DNA of 64,000 nt from contig NZ_AMZB01000119.1 in assembly GCF_000313755.1 (NCBI RefSeq), positions 1 to 64,000 of the forward strand, read 5' to 3'. Made by a program: the position numbers and the translations under genes. Source of the stretch: Pseudomonas nitroreducens TX1 (GTDB lineage Bacteria > Pseudomonadota > Gammaproteobacteria > Pseudomonadales > Pseudomonadaceae). Position 1 is the stretch's first letter. The number at the start of each line of letters is the position of its first letter. A model generated the notes under the pieces. It was not told the origin of the DNA, ran no database searches, and saw only the letters and a list, made by a program, of their open reading frames with translations. Positions 7,950 to 15,808 of the stretch are shown here, one piece after another.

Positions 7950-8612
7950 CTACCAGTTTGGCAAAAACTTCTCATCACCAGTGTTAATTAATTTTGTATC
8001 CTGAGAGCTTAGGCGATCACCTAAACACTCAAGAAAATCTGGCATCTGAAGGCTTAAAATTGCTGGGCTTGTACCATTGGCGAAGCTCCATACAATTACT
8101 GCCTCACAGTGCTCTAGTAAGCCAATCAGCGTTCCAGTGATTCTCTCGTGATTGATGAGATTTTTTATATTTCCCTTTATATACTCAGGAAAACTATCCT
8201 TTATGCGAGTGCACACTATAGGTACTGGAACTCCACCTCTCATCGAGAAGAAGTTTAATCCGCTGCGCTCCAGTTCGTCTGAATTTATCTCAAACATACA
8301 TGAGTCTAGTTTATCTGTTATCAGCACGCCCCCACCAAGCAATGGGGCATATAACGCACTTGCCTCTGGTATATCGAAGCCAACTTGGCCTTTCAAATTT
8401 CGCGGTCTAATTTTAAAAACTGGATAGAATGAATCATGGCTGAGCAATACTTCAACTTTGGTAGAGATATCACCATAGTTATCCACATCGCTCCCAATGA
8501 TCGAGAAAGTCACACGCTCTCTTGCGTTTCGGGAAATTTTCTTGGACAGCCTGACATTCACAAGCATTCCAACGGTGAAGGAGTCGGCTTTTGCATAAAA
8601 TAATTCAATCAT
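7950..8612 (-). CDS. Candidate immunity protein for the adjacent Rhs C-terminal toxin
   Basis: A cytoplasmic protein of about 220 residues with no signal or membrane segment and no family I recognise. It is AT-rich in codon use, unlike the chromosome. Its ATG at 8612 shares one base with the rhs stop (TGATG); a GTG at 8615 would add one residue. Immediate, overlapping, same-strand placement after an Rhs toxin end is the standard position of the cognate immunity gene, and that is the whole basis of the call. The sequence contains one long beta-rich N-terminal half and a helical C-terminal part around YIKGNIKNLINHERITGTL. Confidence 0.7.
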   Translation of the reverse strand: MIELFYAKADSFTVGMLVNVRLSKKISRNARERVTFSIIGSDVDNYGDISTKVEVLLSHDSFYPVFKIRPRNLKGQVGFDIPEASALYAPLLGGGVLITDKLDSCMFEINSDELERSGLNFFSMRGGVPVPIVCTRIKDSFPEYIKGNIKNLINHERITGTLIGLLEHCEAVIVWSFANGTSPAILSLQMPDFLECLGDRLSSQDTKLINTGDEKFLPNW

Positions 8613-9394
8613 CACCAGCCACCACCTAGCAATTTATATTTGAAAATCATTTCCTGCCCTGAAGGGTTTACAGCATGGAAGTGTGGGCATTTATGGTGTG
8701 GTGCATTGTCGTCATTATGCCCACCTGGGTGCTCCTCTACACGGGCTTTAGTATTTTGGTCACGATAACCCATGCACTTGGCCCCTTGCTGACGCGCCTG
8801 CGCATAACCATGGCTATCTTTGTTATTGTAGTCCTGCCACGGCACTGGATCGCATCCTTCTCCTCCTGAAGATATTCCGGCAAAAGCATAGGCCTTTTCT
8901 TGAGCGATGGCCCTAGTATCAGGTCCGCAATTGCCGTCATCGTTAGGACAATTAAGAGGTTGGTCGGAAGCTTTGGTTTGCGGTGTTGAGCCGGGGATAG
9001 TTGCTATTAAAAGAGCGCCACCGACCAATCGGCTAGCAGGGATGCGGATATTTTCCGGGATCCATTCATATACGGACTTTGGGATATCAATTTCTAACGT
9101 GGCAAGCCCCATGGGGTCAGTCTGCATGAGAGGGTTTCCTCCCACATACCCGTAGGTATTCAGTCCACCGTTAAGCCCAATCGGATCACTCTCCACATAA
9201 CGTCCGGTCTCCGGATCGTAGTCCCTGAAGTAGTTGTAGTGCAGTCCGCTCTCGGTGTCGTAGTACTGACCGGCAAAACGGAGATTTAACTCCGTTTGCT
9301 GCCCGCTCCCCTGCGGATCCTGATTTGGTGCCCCATTGCCAAAGGCATCCGACTGCCACTGCCAAACGAGGTCCCGAGTCTCTGAGGTTACCAG
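8612..9394 (-). pseudogene. Orphan Rhs C-terminal fragment: core end plus toxin domain
   Basis: Reading from 9394 leftward gives the conserved end of the RHS repeat-associated core: [50 protein letters not shown] and the PMGL junction at about 9104. It is followed by a unique C-terminal domain of about 163 residues. That domain has Cys pairs (CPNDDGNC) and a His/Cys cluster near its end (GGHNDDNAPHHKCPHFHA), suggesting a metal-binding or nuclease-like toxin; I do not recognise the family. No start codon precedes the core; a stop lies upstream at 9395-9397. The piece therefore looks like a silent orphan tip able to recombine with a full rhs gene. Confidence 0.8.
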
Positions 9395-9663
9395 TCACCA
9401 TCACCGCCCACCTCTACAGCAGGAAGAAAGGCGACCAGTACATGTTCCTCCTGGTCGACCCCGAGGGCCGCCACCTGAACATGACCAGCTGGGAACTGGT
9501 CGGCTCCGGCTACGCCATCCGCAGCAAGGGCGCGTGCGTCGCTGAGCTGATGTATGAGCGCTGGAAGCAAACCGTCACCTGCGCCGGGGCCCCTGTAAGG
9601 CCGGCGATCTCCAATGCCCCGCTCACCGTCGCGGCATCGCCATCCGCCAGCCCATCACCGTAG
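9394..9663 (+). pseudogene. 5'-truncated small phage-type ORF abutting the rhs junction
   Basis: An open frame of about 90 codons beginning [23 protein letters not shown] and containing [21 protein letters not shown], followed by a Pro/Ser/Ala-rich tail. The frame has no start before it meets the rhs fragment, so the first residues were probably lost at the join; an internal ATG at 9442 exists without a ribosome site. Position before a tiny membrane ORF and the replication gene matches the small early ORFs of Pf-type filamentous phages. Identity with a particular Pf gene is not claimed. Confidence 0.5.
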
Positions 9664-9722
9664 CCCCAACAAGTGGTGGTGGTGCCTGACAACGAATACG
9701 CCTCACGCCCCTGGAGGAAGCA

Positions 9723-9833
9723 ATGAACCTGCCTGGACTGATCAACGCCCTCGGGCTGCTCGTACTCGCCTTTGCGCTCGGTTTCTTCACCGCGTTGCAG
9801 CTCGTGCAGCCGGTGGCGGCGTTCCCGTTTTGA
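9723..9833 (+). CDS. Small hydrophobic phage-type membrane protein
   Basis: A 36-residue ORF (starts MNLPGLINALGLLVLAFALG) with a strong GGAGG ribosome site six bases before the ATG. About 20 residues form one continuous membrane segment. It is too short for ordinary gene callers. Pf-like phages encode similar one-helix proteins between their ssDNA-binding and coat genes, but the coat genes that should follow are absent here. Confidence 0.6.
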   Translation: MNLPGLINALGLLVLAFALGFFTALQLVQPVAAFPF

Positions 9834-9901
9834 GTCGGCGAGCCGCGCCGCCGGCCGAGAGCGCCAGGCACGAGCGGTAGGCCGGCGGCGCGGCCGACGA
9901 C
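9834..9901. other. Large GC-rich hairpin upstream of the replication gene, candidate phage origin
   Basis: Bases 9842-9856 (gccgcgccgccggcc) and 9880-9894 (ggccggcggcgcggc) are a perfect 15-base inverted repeat with a 23-base loop. The stem can be extended outward to 9834 and 9901 with one bulge and one mismatch. It lies alone in the noncoding gap between the tiny membrane ORF and the replication initiator. Filamentous phages place replication origins and packaging signals as strong hairpins in such gaps. It has no T-tract, so a terminator role is less likely. Confidence 0.55.
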
Positions 9902-9965
9902 CCTGTAACACGTCGGATAGCTAACGAGTAAGCACCTCAATAAACCTCATTGAAGGTACGAAAGA

Positions 9966-11258
9966 ATGAAAAAGGCAGTTCACCCCCTCCGCCTGATCCT
10001 CAAGGAGAACGGGGATTTTTATGAGTCGTCCGAAGGACGGATTTTCATGGACCCGAGCAACGGCAGATTCGCCGACCTGTCGGGTGTGCGCCTGCTGCGC
10101 TGTGGCGTCGATACGGTGCGTCAGCTGTACAACGGCATGATCCGTCCGGAAGTGATGGCGTTGTTCGATGAGCCGGAAGATCTCGTCAATTTCGCCGGCT
10201 ACAAGTGGGCCAAGGGTCGCATCGGTCGCGACTCGGGCTACCAGTACCGCCTACAGAACGCCGACATGGGGCTGATCCTGCTGATTAAGAACCATAACGT
10301 GAAGCTGGAGAACATCGGCCCGCACCTCAAGATCGAAGTGTCCCCGCACGCCCTGGATGGTGCCGATCCGAAGATCCTGCAGGGCGTCATGGATGACCTG
10401 GCCGCTGGCGTGCTCTCGGCCTGTGAGGTGAACCAGTGCGCCGTCCATATCGCGCTGGATGTTCAGGGCTGGACCCCACCTGCAGACTTCGTGGATCGCA
10501 TGCACTGCCGGTCCCGGCGTGTCCGCCAGATCAGCGGCATCGACCGCATAGAGTACGACAGCAACGCCTCGGTCTATGGGCGTGGCGAGACCTTCATGTT
10601 CGGCTCGGCAAACGGCCTGCAGATGTGCCTCTACAACAAAACCCTACAGGCACGGGCCACCGACAAACTCGACTATTGGGAATCGGTGAGGGCCTCTCTG
10701 AACGGCGATCCTTTCGGCGATGGCGAACCGGCATTCAACCCCCTGGAAACCGTGTGGCGAATCGAATTCCGCTATCACCACTCCATCGTCCAGCAGTTCT
10801 CGGAAGGCTCCACGATGTCCTCGGGCGAGGTGATCGGCTGCCGTACCTATGAAGGCCTCTGTCCGCACCTGCAAGGCCTCTGGCAGTACGCCTGCGACAA
10901 CTACAAGCTGATTTCCCGGGAAGGGATCTTCGACGCCTTCTGGTCGCTGATCAGCCTCGACACGAAGGTCCAGGTGGAAGCCGATCCGCTCATCGAACGC
11001 ACCGAGTACCGCCGCTACTACAAGACCGCTCAGGGCTTCTCCGGCAAGAACTGCGAGATGTTCCTGGGCCAGTTCGCCAGCCTGATCGCACGGGAGCGCA
11101 TCCCACCAAAAAAAGCCCTTGAGGTCGGGAGAACGCTCCCCTTCTGGCATGTGATCGAAGACCACTACACCGCCAAGGGCTACAGCACTCGCGACCTCGA
11201 AAAGCATGTCATCGGGTTGATCAACGATCGCTACATCAGGCGGGGCTACGCGATATGA
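9966..11258 (+). CDS. Pf-like filamentous phage replication initiation protein
   Basis: A 430-residue protein matching the size and position of the Pf-phage replication initiator (the gene directly before the integrase; PA0727 in Pf4, from memory). Visible family-like segments are the beta strand CAVHIALDVQGW (about residues 158-170) and the block GETFMFGSANGLQMCLYNKTLQ, typical of Rep proteins that nick the double-stranded origin to start rolling-circle replication. It acts in the cytoplasm on the phage origin. The end overlaps the integrase start by ATGA. The gene is intact with normal high-GC codon use. The Zot-like assembly ATPase and coat genes expected upstream are missing. Confidence 0.85.
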   Translation: MKKAVHPLRLILKENGDFYESSEGRIFMDPSNGRFADLSGVRLLRCGVDTVRQLYNGMIRPEVMALFDEPEDLVNFAGYKWAKGRIGRDSGYQYRLQNADMGLILLIKNHNVKLENIGPHLKIEVSPHALDGADPKILQGVMDDLAAGVLSACEVNQCAVHIALDVQGWTPPADFVDRMHCRSRRVRQISGIDRIEYDSNASVYGRGETFMFGSANGLQMCLYNKTLQARATDKLDYWESVRASLNGDPFGDGEPAFNPLETVWRIEFRYHHSIVQQFSEGSTMSSGEVIGCRTYEGLCPHLQGLWQYACDNYKLISREGIFDAFWSLISLDTKVQVEADPLIERTEYRRYYKTAQGFSGKNCEMFLGQFASLIARERIPPKKALEVGRTLPFWHVIEDHYTAKGYSTRDLEKHVIGLINDRYIRRGYAI

Positions 11259-12352
11259 CCGCGCGCAAGGATGGGAAGACGTGGACGGCTGACTTCTACG
11301 AGAACGGTCGCTCCGGTCGCCGGGTGAGGAAATACGGGTTCCTTACCAAGTCTGCTGCGATCCGCTACGAGCAAGATTTCTTTGCCGTGAAGGGGGAAAC
11401 GGGGCGCCCGCTGGATGATCGCGTCTCGGATCTGGTGAGGGTCTGGTATGACCTTCATGGATGCACTCTCAAGGATGGCACCCAGCGTCTGGCGCGTTGT
11501 GAGGCGCTGGCCCAGCGTCTTGGTGATCCACTGGCCTTCGAGTTCGATTCGCTCGCGTGGGCACGCTACCGGCAACGCCGTCTGACCGAAGTGAAGCCGG
11601 AGACGGTCAACCACGAACAACGCTACCTGTCGGCCATCTTCTCCGAGCTGATCCGTCTCGGCTCCTGGCACAAGGCAAACCCGCTGGCCAACGTCCGGCA
11701 GATCAAGACCGATCAGGTTGAACTGACCTTCCTCACCCTGGATCAGGTCGCCCAGCTTCTCGAGGAGTGCAAGGCCAGCACGAACAACCACACGTACCCG
11801 GTCGCTCTCCTGTGCCTCGCTACAGGTGCCCGCTGGGAAGAAGCCGAGAGCATCGCCCGTGGGGCCGTACATGGGGGAAAGGTCCATTACCACCGGACCA
11901 AGAACCGTCAGAGCCGCTCAGTGCCGATCCCGGCAGAGCTGGAGCAACTGATGTTCAAGGTGGGCATGCCTGGAACCGGCCGCCTGTTCATGTCCTGCCG
12001 AGCCGCCTTCCGTTGCGCCTATGAGCGCTGTGGATTCCAGACGCCGGGGCAACTGACCCATATCCTCCGCCACACCTTCGCAAGCCATTACATGATGGGG
12101 GGAGGGGACATCCTGACGCTTCAGCGGATCCTGGGGCACTCGTCGATCACGATGACGATGCGGTATGCACACCTGTCGCCGGAACATCTTGAGTCAGCTA
12201 TGCGCCTTTCACCGCTTGCGCAGCTCGATCAGTTGGACTCAGAGAGCGGGCGAGAGGAGCGAGGCCTCGGCAGCCGTATTCACTCGCGCTTTGCATCTAT
12301 CGGTGGGGTAGAAGCGACTGAGGCAACGTATCCTGTAAATGAGGGCCTTTAA
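11255..12352 (+). CDS. Pf-type tyrosine recombinase (integrase)
   Basis: A 365-residue site-specific recombinase with all catalytic residues visible: Arg193 (TGARWEEAES), His269-x-x-Arg272 (HILRHTFASH), His295 (GHSSIT) and Tyr304 (MRYAHL). An N-terminal AP2-like/SAM-like arm precedes the catalytic domain. It overlaps the replication gene by four bases and points toward tRNA-Met, whose 3' end is 0.7 kb away, the normal arrangement for integration into that tRNA. PAO1 tRNA-Met (PA4673.1, from memory) is a known integration site in other strains. A broken relative lies at 7081-7417. Confidence 0.93.
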   Translation: MTARKDGKTWTADFYENGRSGRRVRKYGFLTKSAAIRYEQDFFAVKGETGRPLDDRVSDLVRVWYDLHGCTLKDGTQRLARCEALAQRLGDPLAFEFDSLAWARYRQRRLTEVKPETVNHEQRYLSAIFSELIRLGSWHKANPLANVRQIKTDQVELTFLTLDQVAQLLEECKASTNNHTYPVALLCLATGARWEEAESIARGAVHGGKVHYHRTKNRQSRSVPIPAELEQLMFKVGMPGTGRLFMSCRAAFRCAYERCGFQTPGQLTHILRHTFASHYMMGGGDILTLQRILGHSSITMTMRYAHLSPEHLESAMRLSPLAQLDQLDSESGREERGLGSRIHSRFASIGGVEATEATYPVNEGL

Positions 12353-12398
12353 AGGGTCTTTTAAAAGTGCTAATTTGGGTGCTCAATAGTGACAGGAA

Positions 12399-12416
12399 TG
12401 AGCGTTGTAGCGCTCA
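12399..12416. promoter_or_regulatory. Inverted repeat before toxin-antitoxin genes, candidate autoregulatory operator
   Basis: TGAGCG-N6-CGCTCA lies 9 to 26 bases upstream of the antitoxin ATG, overlapping its ribosome site (AGGAG at 12416-12420). Phd/YefM antitoxins normally repress their own promoter through a short palindrome, so this is the natural candidate. Confidence 0.45.
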
Positions 12417-12425
12417 GGAGTTTTT

Positions 12426-12674
12426 ATGGCACACGCCGTTTTAGCGGACGTAGCAGCCTCCATCACCGAGCTGAAGAAAGACCCAATGGGAACCATTGAG
12501 GCTGGGCACGGTAAACCCGTCGTGATCCTTAACCGTAACGCGCCGGCATTCTATGCAGTGCCGCCGGAAGTCTACGAGCAGATGCTGGAAGCGTTGGACG
12601 ATGCTGTCCTTGCCAGAATCGTTAGGGAACGTAGCGACGAGCCTTCGCGGGAAATTACGTTGGATGACCTCTAG
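12426..12674 (+). CDS. Phd/YefM-family antitoxin
   Basis: An 82-residue protein with the Phd/YefM layout: an N-terminal DNA-binding part (ASITELKKDPMGTIEAGHGKPVVILNRNAPAFYAVPPEVYE) and an acidic, flexible toxin-binding tail (SDEPSREITLDDL). It should neutralise the toxin encoded next and repress the pair. It starts seven bases after AGGAG. Pf4 carries a comparable pair beside its integrase (PfiA/PfiT, from memory), so this pair belongs with the phage module and may stabilise it in the chromosome. Confidence 0.88.
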   Translation: MAHAVLADVAASITELKKDPMGTIEAGHGKPVVILNRNAPAFYAVPPEVYEQMLEALDDAVLARIVRERSDEPSREITLDDL

Positions 12675-12975
12675 ATCAGCAAGTGAACCACCGAAGTACA
12701 AGCTGAGCATCAAAGAAAGCGCGGAGAAGGAGTGGCAGAAGCTACCTGTCCCGATCCGCGACTCCTTCAAGAAGAAGCTGGCAGAGCGCCTCATCAACCC
12801 CAGGGTTGAGAAGGACAAGCTGTCCGGCATGAAGGACTGCTACAAGATCAAGCTGAAGGACGTCGGTTACCGGCTCGTCTACAGAGTGGACGACGGGCAA
12901 CTGGTGATCGAAGTGATTGCGGCAGGGAAGAGGGAACGCGGAGAAGCCTATTCAGCAGCGAGGAAGCGACTCTGA
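12664..12975 (+). CDS. RelE/ParE-superfamily toxin
   Basis: A 103-residue basic protein with the RelE fold pattern: IKESAEKEWQKLPVPIRDSFKKKLAERL, then LSGMKDCYKIKLKDVGYRLVYRVDDGQLVIEVIAAGKRERGEAY. I chose the ATG at 12664 because it overlaps the antitoxin stop by 11 bases and starts the fold; an earlier in-frame ATG at 12553 would read through the antitoxin gene. RelE-type members cleave ribosome-bound mRNA, whereas ParE types inhibit gyrase; the GYRLVYRV/GKRERGEAY pattern fits RelE better. The gene looks intact. Confidence 0.88.
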   Translation: MTSRSASEPPKYKLSIKESAEKEWQKLPVPIRDSFKKKLAERLINPRVEKDKLSGMKDCYKIKLKDVGYRLVYRVDDGQLVIEVIAAGKRERGEAYSAARKRL

Positions 12976-13023
12976 CGGATGGCCGTAGACGGGATGTAGT
13001 CGGTTTGTAGTCTGCCGGCCAAA

Positions 13024-13061
13024 ACAAAAAAGGGTTAGCTTGCGCTAACCCTTTGTTTTGT
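13024..13061 (-). terminator. Terminator after tRNA-Met
   Basis: AGGGTTAGC-TTGC-GCTAACCCT forms a perfect nine-base-pair stem, flanked by A-rich sequence on the left (a T-tract when read on the minus strand). It lies directly beyond the CCA end of tRNA-Met and also downstream of the toxin gene, so it may serve both directions. Confidence 0.8.
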
Positions 13062-13062
13062 A

Positions 13063-13139
13063 TGGTGGCTACACCGGGACTTGAACCTGGGACATCAGCA
13101 TTATGAATGCTGCGCTCTAACCGACTGAGCTATGTAGCC
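13063..13139 (-). tRNA. tRNA-Met (elongator, anticodon CAT)
   Basis: A 77-base tRNA with CCA encoded. The acceptor stem GGCTACA pairs with TGTAGCC. The anticodon loop reads CAT in GCATTCATAATGC, and the T arm has GGTTCAAGTCC. It is the elongator form rather than initiator, since the acceptor has a normal first pair. The 3' end faces the island and is the probable attachment site. Confidence 0.95.
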
Positions 13140-13270
13140 GAGTGGCGCGCATTTTCCGCAGATCGAGGGGGGGTGTCAACCCCTTTTCTTGAATATTTTT
13201 CTGATCTATCAATCGTTTAGCCAGTCTTGCGGAATTTTCGCGATGAGCGGCGGGGCAGGGCATCCAAATG

Positions 13271-13302
13271 AAAAAGCCCCGGCGTGTGGCCGGGGCTTTT
13301 TC
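13271..13302 (-). terminator. Rho-independent terminator of the prs-to-ychF gene group
   Basis: AAAAAGCCCCGGC, a five-base loop, then GCCGGGGCTTTTT. Flanking A and T tracts make it bidirectional. It lies 16 bases past the ychF stop on the minus strand. Confidence 0.9.
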
Positions 13303-13317
13303 GCGCCTGGCGGGCGC

Positions 13318-14418
13318 TTAGACGTTGAAGCGGAAGTGCATCACGTCGCCGTCCTTGACGATGTAGTCCTTACCTTCCAGGCGCCATTTGCCGGCTTCTT
13401 TCGCGCCCTGTTCGCCCTTGAACTGGATGAAGTCGTCGTAGGCGACGACTTCGGCGCGGATGAAGCCTTTTTCGAAGTCGGTGTGGATCACGGCGGCGGC
13501 CTGCGGGGCGGTGGCGCCGACGCGGACGGTCCAGGCGCGGACTTCCTTCACACCTGCGGTGAAGTAGGTCTGCAGGTGCAGCAGTTCGTAGCCGGCACGG
13601 ATCACGCGGTTCAGGCCGGGCTCTTCGAGGCCGAGGGATTCGAGGAACATGTCCTTCTCTTCGCCGTCGTCGAGTTCGGCGATCTCGGCTTCGATCTTGT
13701 TGCACACCGGTACGACCATAGCGCCTTCTTCTTCGGCGATAGCGCGGACGACGTCCAGGTGCGGATTGTTCTCGAAGCCGTCTTCGGCGACGTTGGCGAT
13801 GTACATGACCGGCTTGCTGGTGAGCAGGTGGAAGCCGCGGATGACGCGCTTCTCGTCATCGCCCATGTTCTTCATCAGCGAGCGCGCGGGCTTGCCTTCG
13901 GTGAAGTGGGGGATGAGCTTTTCCAGCAGGGCTTTCTGCACCAGAGCGTCCTTGTCGCCGCCCTTGGCATTGCGCGCGACCTTCTGCAGTTGCTTCTCGC
14001 AGCTGTCGAGGTCGGCGAAGATCAGTTCGAGGTCGATGATCTCGATGTCGCGCTTGGGGTCGACGCTGTTGGAGACGTGGATGACGTTCTCGTCTTCGAA
14101 GCAGCGCACGACGTGGGCGATGGCGTCGGTCTCGCGGATGTTGGCGAGGAACTTGTTGCCCAGGCCTTCACCCTTGGAGGCGCCCGCTACGAGGCCGGCG
14201 ATGTCGACGAATTCCATGGTGGTCGGGATCACGCGCTCGGGCTTGACGATCTCGGCCAGCGCATCGAGGCGGGCGTCGGGCATCGGTACGATGCCACTGT
14301 TCGGCTCGATGGTGCAGAAGGGGAAGTTTTCCGCCGCGATGCCGGATTTGGTCAGGGCGTTGAACAGGGTGGACTTGCCGACGTTGGGCAGGCCGACGAT
14401 GCCGCAGTTGAATCCCAT
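13318..14418 (-). CDS. ychF: Redox-regulated ATPase YchF (Obg-like)
   Basis: A 366-residue Obg-like P-loop protein, normal YchF length. The P loop GLPNVGKS sits at residues 9-16, followed by the FPFCTIEPN switch region, and the C-terminus has a TGS-like domain ([30 protein letters not shown]). The family prefers ATP over GTP, binds ribosomes and regulates catalase/oxidative stress responses. I start at ATG 14418 ([11 protein letters not shown]); an upstream in-frame extension overlaps the pth gene and is not homologous. It follows pth by about 40 bases on the same strand. Confidence 0.95.
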   Translation of the reverse strand: MGFNCGIVGLPNVGKSTLFNALTKSGIAAENFPFCTIEPNSGIVPMPDARLDALAEIVKPERVIPTTMEFVDIAGLVAGASKGEGLGNKFLANIRETDAIAHVVRCFEDENVIHVSNSVDPKRDIEIIDLELIFADLDSCEKQLQKVARNAKGGDKDALVQKALLEKLIPHFTEGKPARSLMKNMGDDEKRVIRGFHLLTSKPVMYIANVAEDGFENNPHLDVVRAIAEEEGAMVVPVCNKIEAEIAELDDGEEKDMFLESLGLEEPGLNRVIRAGYELLHLQTYFTAGVKEVRAWTVRVGATAPQAAAVIHTDFEKGFIRAEVVAYDDFIQFKGEQGAKEAGKWRLEGKDYIVKDGDVMHFRFNV

Positions 14419-14458
14419 GCTAGGTCCCTCGCGCCAGGTGGCGGAAATAGAGGTGTAA

Positions 14459-15043
14459 TCAGGCCTTCTGGCTGTGCAGCTTCTGCATCGCGCGGGTCCA
14501 GTCCCCGTCGAGCATGTCCGGCAGCACGCCGAGGGCGGAGTCGATGCTGGTGTCGAGCAGTTCCTGTTCGGCGCGCGGGGCGCGGCCGAGAACGAAACCG
14601 GAGACCAGGCTGCTGTGCCCCGGATGGCCGATGCCAAGCCGCAGGCGATGGAAACCATTCTGGTTGCCAAGCTGGGCGATGATGTCGCGCAGCCCGTTGT
14701 GCCCGCCGTGTCCGCCGCCCTTCTTGAGCTTGGCGACGCCGGGGGGCATGTCGAGTTCGTCGTGGGCCACCAGGATGGCTTCGACCGGAATGCGGAAGAA
14801 TCCGGCGAGCGCCGCCACGGCCTGGCCGCTGCGGTTCATGTAGGTGGTGGGGATGAGCAGACGAACGTCGCGGCCCTTGTAGTTGAACTTGCCAACCAGG
14901 CCGAAGTACTTCTTGTCGAGAGACAGGTTCGCGCGTTGCGCGTCCGCCAGTCGCTCAACGAAAAGGGCCCCCGCGTTATGCCGGGTCTGGTCGTATTCAG
15001 GGCCTGGGTTTCCCAGGCCAACGATCAGTTGTACGGCAGTCAC
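14459..15043 (-). CDS. pth: Peptidyl-tRNA hydrolase
   Basis: A 194-residue Pth that cleaves the ester bond of peptidyl-tRNA released by stalled ribosomes. Catalytic His22 is in QTRHNAG, with Asn12 in GLGNPG and the AHDELD motif near residue 94; the [12 protein letters not shown] loop is also present. The start is GTG at 15043. The gene sits between rplY and ychF in the same order as in many gammaproteobacteria. Confidence 0.96.
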   Translation of the reverse strand: MTAVQLIVGLGNPGPEYDQTRHNAGALFVERLADAQRANLSLDKKYFGLVGKFNYKGRDVRLLIPTTYMNRSGQAVAALAGFFRIPVEAILVAHDELDMPPGVAKLKKGGGHGGHNGLRDIIAQLGNQNGFHRLRLGIGHPGHSSLVSGFVLGRAPRAEQELLDTSIDSALGVLPDMLDGDWTRAMQKLHSQKA

Positions 15044-15081
15044 GACGGGGGCCCCTTCCTTAAAGGCAATGGTGCGCGCGA

Positions 15082-15696
15082 TTACTCGGCAGCAGCTTCG
15101 CCTTCACCTTCTTCTTTCACTACGCGGGAAGCGTGGATGTTGGCGACGGCCAGGTCGTTACCGTGGGCCAGTTGCACCAGCTCTACGCCTTTCGGCAGCT
15201 TCAGGTCGGACAGGTGAACGATCTGGCCCAGTTCTACCTTGGCCAGGTCGACTTCGATGAATTCCGGCAGGTCTTTCGGCAGGCAGGAAACTTCGACTTC
15301 GGCGATCACGTGGGAGATCTCGCCGCCACCAACCTTGACGCCAACGGCAGTGGCTTCGTTGATGAAGTGCAGCGGTACGTGGGCGGTCAGTTTCTGGCCG
15401 GCAACGACGCGCTGGAAGTCAGCGTGCATGACGAAACCCTTGGACGGGTGACGCTGCAGGGCCTTGATCAGTACGGTTTCCTTGGCGGAACCGACGTTCA
15501 GGGTGATCACGTGGCTGAAGGCAGCCTCGTTTTCCAGCAGCTTGGAAATCTCACGCAGTTCCAGGGTCAGGGATTGCGGGGCTTTCTCGCCACCGTAGAC
15601 CACAGCCGGGATCAGGCCGGCGTTACGACGCAGGCGGCGGCTCGCACCTTTCCCCAGGTCGGAACGCTCTTGAGCATTCAGTACAAAATCAACCAT
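15082..15696 (-). CDS. rplY: 50S ribosomal protein L25 / general stress protein Ctc
   Basis: A 204-residue long-form L25 (Ctc type): the N-terminal 5S rRNA-binding domain ([28 protein letters not shown]) plus a C-terminal beta domain ending in an acidic tail ([13 protein letters not shown]). The short enterobacterial L25 lacks the second domain. It follows prs with a hairpin in the gap. Confidence 0.95.
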   Translation of the reverse strand: MVDFVLNAQERSDLGKGASRRLRRNAGLIPAVVYGGEKAPQSLTLELREISKLLENEAAFSHVITLNVGSAKETVLIKALQRHPSKGFVMHADFQRVVAGQKLTAHVPLHFINEATAVGVKVGGGEISHVIAEVEVSCLPKDLPEFIEVDLAKVELGQIVHLSDLKLPKGVELVQLAHGNDLAVANIHASRVVKEEGEGEAAAE

Positions 15697-15719
15697 TTCA
15701 CACTCTCCAAAATGACAAG

Positions 15720-15754
15720 ATCGCCCGGACGCTTGCGACCAGCGTTCGGGCGAT
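15720..15754. terminator. Strong hairpin between prs and rplY
   Basis: Arms 15720-15733 and 15741-15754 pair over 14 positions with a single G-T wobble and a seven-base loop. On the minus strand the following sequence is CTTGTCATTTTG, a poor T-tract, so it may act as an attenuator or processing site setting the prs/rplY ratio rather than a full terminator. Confidence 0.6.
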
Positions 15755-15808
15755 TTTGCTAATGCCCCATCGACATGACGGGGCGCTTTACGTCAGCGCT
15801 GTTCCGCC

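Noticed and set aside
7679..7987. 102-codon plus-strand ORF in the island
   Set aside because: It runs antisense through the rhs remnant and has no ribosome site or recognisable content.
9842..9894. Hairpin before rep as a rho-independent terminator
   Set aside because: There is no T-tract on either side, and the loop is long.
12553..12663. Longer toxin start at 12553
   Set aside because: It would overlap the antitoxin by 120 bases, lacks a ribosome site and adds a non-family N-terminus.
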